In this document: one piece after another, positions 61,746 to 64,000 of the stretch
Layout of the letters: the number at the start of each line of letters is the position of its first letter
Numbering within the stretch: position 1 is the stretch's first letter
Assembly (NCBI GenBank): GCA_025462725.1
Contig: JAOAPE010000001.1
Location: forward strand, 1 to 64,000
Direction: 5' to 3'
Length of the DNA stretch: 64,000 bases
Source: Terriglobales bacterium
Lineage (GTDB): Bacteria; Acidobacteriota; Terriglobia; Terriglobales; Acidobacteriaceae
Program-made: the position numbers and the translations under genes
Notes under the pieces: model-generated
Seen by the model: the letters and a program-made list of their open reading frames with translations, nothing else
Databases searched by the model: none
Told to the model about the DNA's origin: nothing

Positions 61746-61793
61746 TTGTCATCCTGAGCGAAGCGCAGCGGAGTCGAAGGATCTATGTATTTG
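61746..61793 (+). repeat. 48-bp repeat, copy B2
   Basis: TTGTCATCCTGAGCGAAGCG, then CAGCGGAGTCGAAGGATC and TATGTATTTG; 46 of 48 bases equal the inverted copy at 60421-60468. The TPR C-terminal reading frame opens immediately after it. Confidence 0.85.
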
Positions 61794-61840
61794 CTTTTGA
61801 CTTGTGTGGCGAACCAAATGATTCCGACGGACACAAGTTC

Positions 61841-63487
61841 ATGGGGCTGGCGCTTGAATCTGTGAACAATGACGCGGGAGCCATGAGCGAATACAAAGAG
61901 GCGTTGCGGTTGAATCCCAACAATGCCGCTGTGCACTATGACATGGGGATCCTGCTCAACAAGCAGCGCGATTATGCTGGCGCATTAGCGGCATATAAAA
62001 GGGCTACTGAGTTGAATCCGCGCGACTGGGCGTACTGGTACAACATGGGACTCAGCGCAATGCACAACAATGACCATGATGCCGCAATTGCCGCAAACCT
62101 GAAAGCCAAAGAGCTGTACCCTAATTCGCTGGAAGCCCGCCAGAACCTGGGCGCAGAATACTGCGAAACGAAGAGACACGCGCAGGCTATCAGCGAGTTT
62201 CGTGAACTACTAAAGATAGATCCGGCGTGGAACATGGCGCGGCCTTGCTTGATGATGTCGCTGAGAGCGATAGACGACATTGATGGCGCCATGAAAGTAG
62301 CTGAGCAGTCACTTCGCTATGAGCCCGAAGACGCTTGGACCCTACAGTTCCTGGCTCAGATGTATGTCATCAAACATCGTGAACCTGAAGCAGAAGCACT
62401 TTACCAGCGGATGATCAACGTTGCAGAAAGGAGCAACCCAGAAACCAACCTGGTCCTAGCTGGGAACCTTGTCAACCGCGCCCAACTGTATGCTTCAGAG
62501 GCAAAGTTCCAGCAGTCTGACGAGGATTTCAAGCGGGCCATCGCCATCCTGCAGAACGCCAATCCAGAAGTAACGCGAAACAAACTGCAGGCCACAATGC
62601 AATCTCATCAAGCGATGCTGCAGAAATGGCATTCGCAACCGCAGACATTAGCAGGAAAGAAATCTGCCTTGATCCCCAGCCCCGCCGCGAACAGCCCGGT
62701 GAATGGGCCTCCGATGCCGCCAGTTGCTATGTTTCCTGAAGAGCGTTGGCGAACGGACCTTATGGCAGCCAAGAAAGCGGGATTCGAGCGAAGATTTGCG
62801 GATGCTGAGCGTCTATTTGCGGAAGCTCTGAATGATGCTGAAAGTATTGTTCCCGCCTCAAACCATATGGTGCTCACGACCCAAGAATTTGCAAACATTT
62901 ACATGGTGCAGCACAAGCTGCCGGAAGCAGAGCAGCTGCTGAAGAAAGCTCTCGATGACCTCTCAGCGCGTGCTGGGACGCAACCCCTGGATGCAGTGTC
63001 ACTTACAAACACGATGGCTATGCTCTACACCTTGCAAAGCAAGATGCATGATGCGGAATTGTTGTACGCGAAGAACTTGAGCGCCGTCGAAGCGAATGTC
63101 GGGTGGCGAGATCCCCAGCTCGAGAGTGCATTATCCAACCTGGAAAACTCCTACTTACTGCAACGCAAGTACGCTGAAGCCGAACCCATAGCCAAGCGCC
63201 GTCTGAAAATCGCGGAGGAATTCTACGGGGTAGATGATGTTCACCTGGAAGTGCAACTTGATTCCCTCGCTGGCATGTATGTTTCGTCGCACAAATATGA
63301 ACTCGCGGAACCGCTGTATCGGCGCGCATTGGCAATCAAAGAGAAAGCATATGGGATGAACAGCACCCGCTTGAGCGGGACGCTCTCCTCCCTGGAACAA
63401 ACGTTGAGAAATCTGGGCAAGCCGGATGAAGCGAAGCTGCTGGAAGCAAGGCGAGAGGCGATTGGGAATAGTGGGGCCAGGAATTGA
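61841..63487 (+). CDS. TPR protein, C-terminal half
   Basis: A 548-residue chain made of TPR repeats (FMGLALESVNNDAGAMSEYKEALRLNPNN, AVHYDMGILLNKQRDYAGALAAYKRATELNPRD and at least four more), a proline-rich linker (LIPSPAANSPVNGPPMPPVA) and a second TPR-like group with kinesin-light-chain-like 42-residue repeats (VSLTNTMAMLYTLQSKMHDAELLYAKN). There is no signal peptide and no good RBS; it begins inside a TPR unit. It looks like the lost second half of the minus-strand gene at 60511-61116. Expression and localisation are therefore doubtful. Confidence 0.7.
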   Translation: MGLALESVNNDAGAMSEYKEALRLNPNNAAVHYDMGILLNKQRDYAGALAAYKRATELNPRDWAYWYNMGLSAMHNNDHDAAIAANLKAKELYPNSLEARQNLGAEYCETKRHAQAISEFRELLKIDPAWNMARPCLMMSLRAIDDIDGAMKVAEQSLRYEPEDAWTLQFLAQMYVIKHREPEAEALYQRMINVAERSNPETNLVLAGNLVNRAQLYASEAKFQQSDEDFKRAIAILQNANPEVTRNKLQATMQSHQAMLQKWHSQPQTLAGKKSALIPSPAANSPVNGPPMPPVAMFPEERWRTDLMAAKKAGFERRFADAERLFAEALNDAESIVPASNHMVLTTQEFANIYMVQHKLPEAEQLLKKALDDLSARAGTQPLDAVSLTNTMAMLYTLQSKMHDAELLYAKNLSAVEANVGWRDPQLESALSNLENSYLLQRKYAEAEPIAKRRLKIAEEFYGVDDVHLEVQLDSLAGMYVSSHKYELAEPLYRRALAIKEKAYGMNSTRLSGTLSSLEQTLRNLGKPDEAKLLEARREAIGNSGARN

Positions 63488-63525
63488 TTCAGCTCTCAGC
63501 CTCAGGTTTTCAATGACGTCGAATG

Positions 63526-63720
63526 ATCTCTAGTCGCAGATAAAGGACAGATCTCAGAGCCAAAGCCTCAGCCGCACATTTCGCACGAATGAACACGGAT
63601 AAAAGGTGACTTCACTAATTTCCCTAGTCTCTCGCGACCTCCTGCCGCCTACTTCAGCATCAGTTAAAATTGAGTATCGCTTAACAAATCAGCGCAACCC
63701 GCGTTCATCCGCGGCCGAAA
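63526..63720. repeat. dispersed repeat copies before the helicase gene
   Basis: TCTAGTCGCAGATAAAGGAC and ACGAATGAACACGGATAAAAG followed by AACCCGCGTTCATCCGCGGC (63699-63718) belong to the same family as 20622-20720; otherwise the gap holds no gene. Confidence 0.55.
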
Positions 63721-63730
63721 AGTTCCTTAT

Positions 63731-64000
63731 TTGAATCAGCTACTGGAAAAATTGAATCCGCAGCAGCGGGAGGCCGCTGAAACTGTCTATGGGCCGCTGC
63801 TGATCCTGGCTGGCGCCGGGTCGGGGAAGACGCGCGTCATTACTTATAGGATCGCGCACCTTGTCGAGAACATGGGCAAACCGGCGGATTCGATCCTGGC
63901 AGTCACGTTTACCAACAAAGCGGCGGCGGAGATGGGAGAGCGTGTCAGCAAGTTGATCGCCGGGCGGTCACTGGCGCAGCCTACGCTTTCTACTTTCCAT
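63731..64000 (+). CDS. UvrD/PcrA-type DNA helicase, N-terminal fragment
   Basis: The last 270 bases encode 90 residues of a superfamily 1A helicase and run off the window. The Q-motif region [10 protein letters not shown], Walker [18 protein letters not shown] and motif Ia [18 protein letters not shown] are exact for UvrD/PcrA/Rep. The start appears to be a TTG at 63731, since no ATG lies between the repeat and the Q motif; the exact start is uncertain. It unwinds DNA in repair or replication. Confidence 0.9.
   Translation, partial: MNQLLEKLNPQQREAAETVYGPLLILAGAGSGKTRVITYRIAHLVENMGKPADSILAVTFTNKAAAEMGERVSKLIAGRSLAQPTLSTFH

Noticed and set aside
61529-61840. An N-terminal extension of the plus-strand TPR frame.
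   Set aside because: It overlaps the well-supported DUF971 gene and runs through the 48-bp repeat; the residues have no protein-like character.
1-64000. tRNA, rRNA, tmRNA or CRISPR array.
   Set aside because: I found no TTCGAATCC-type T-arm within a cloverleaf, no conserved rRNA or tmRNA segments and no regularly spaced repeats; a covariance-model scan would be decisive.

Overview
The window reads as a chromosomal segment of an Acidobacteriota genome, probably a Koribacter/Terriglobia relative. This is inferred from the moderately high GC, a VWFA-type secreted protein, a DUF3857/transglutaminase/TPR giant, many secreted TPR and beta-barrel-like proteins and families of short dispersed repeats. 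It holds about 57 protein genes or gene remnants, most of them housekeeping. I see no tRNA, rRNA or CRISPR array.

Layout. 1-5.5 kb: end of an alpha/beta hydrolase, an EF-G-like GTPase, a DsbA-like thioredoxin, a TetR regulator and a UGA-containing peroxiredoxin. 5.5-15.8 kb: acnA, a frameshifted beta-barrel gene, mntH and mntR with matching palindromic operators, gatB, an RDD protein, a DUF1905/OmdA protein and purD. 15.8-25.5 kb: a possible 6S RNA, slipin, dusB, an mscL with an added zinc ribbon, rpmE, the glyoxylate shunt (aceA, aceB), and an overlapping dnaC-like/DUF4184 pair followed by a uvrC-like gene. 25.5-33 kb: a secreted phosphatase-like protein, a PD-(D/E)XK-like protein, a VWFA protein, an outer-membrane protein/cytochrome c pair behind a Fur-box-like palindrome, and a GT39-type transferase. 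33-36 kb: a mer-like metal operon next to a small inverted-repeat element. 36-44.7 kb: tldD/small CxxC protein/ppa/pmbA, small membrane proteins, selD, a CPBP protease and a TetR gene. 45-64 kb: the DUF3857 giant, DinB, galU, a DUF885 peptidase, mfd, ridA, a GAF/SpoIIE phosphatase, rpmB, a TPR gene apparently split by an inversion, DUF971 and the start of a UvrD/PcrA helicase.

The strongest signal is a cluster of in-frame UGA codons standing exactly where redox or metal-binding cysteines belong. They occur in a 1-Cys-type peroxiredoxin (4602-5081, minus), a MerP-like HMA protein beside a MerT-like transporter (33458-33955, minus), and the catalytic position of SelD itself (41543-42598, plus). 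A bacterial-SECIS-like hairpin follows each UGA at a suitable distance. Together they indicate a selenocysteine-decoding organism whose selenophosphate synthetase is itself a selenoprotein, and that uses selenium in peroxide removal and apparently in soft-metal handling. Conventional gene calling splits or truncates all three genes.

Other structural points: a 721-bp element bounded by perfect 18-bp inverted repeats and an 8-bp near-duplication, carrying a transposase remnant and a membrane-protein passenger; 48-bp inverted repeats flanking a putative inversion that separates two halves of a TPR gene; and dispersed short repeats throughout the intergenic spaces.
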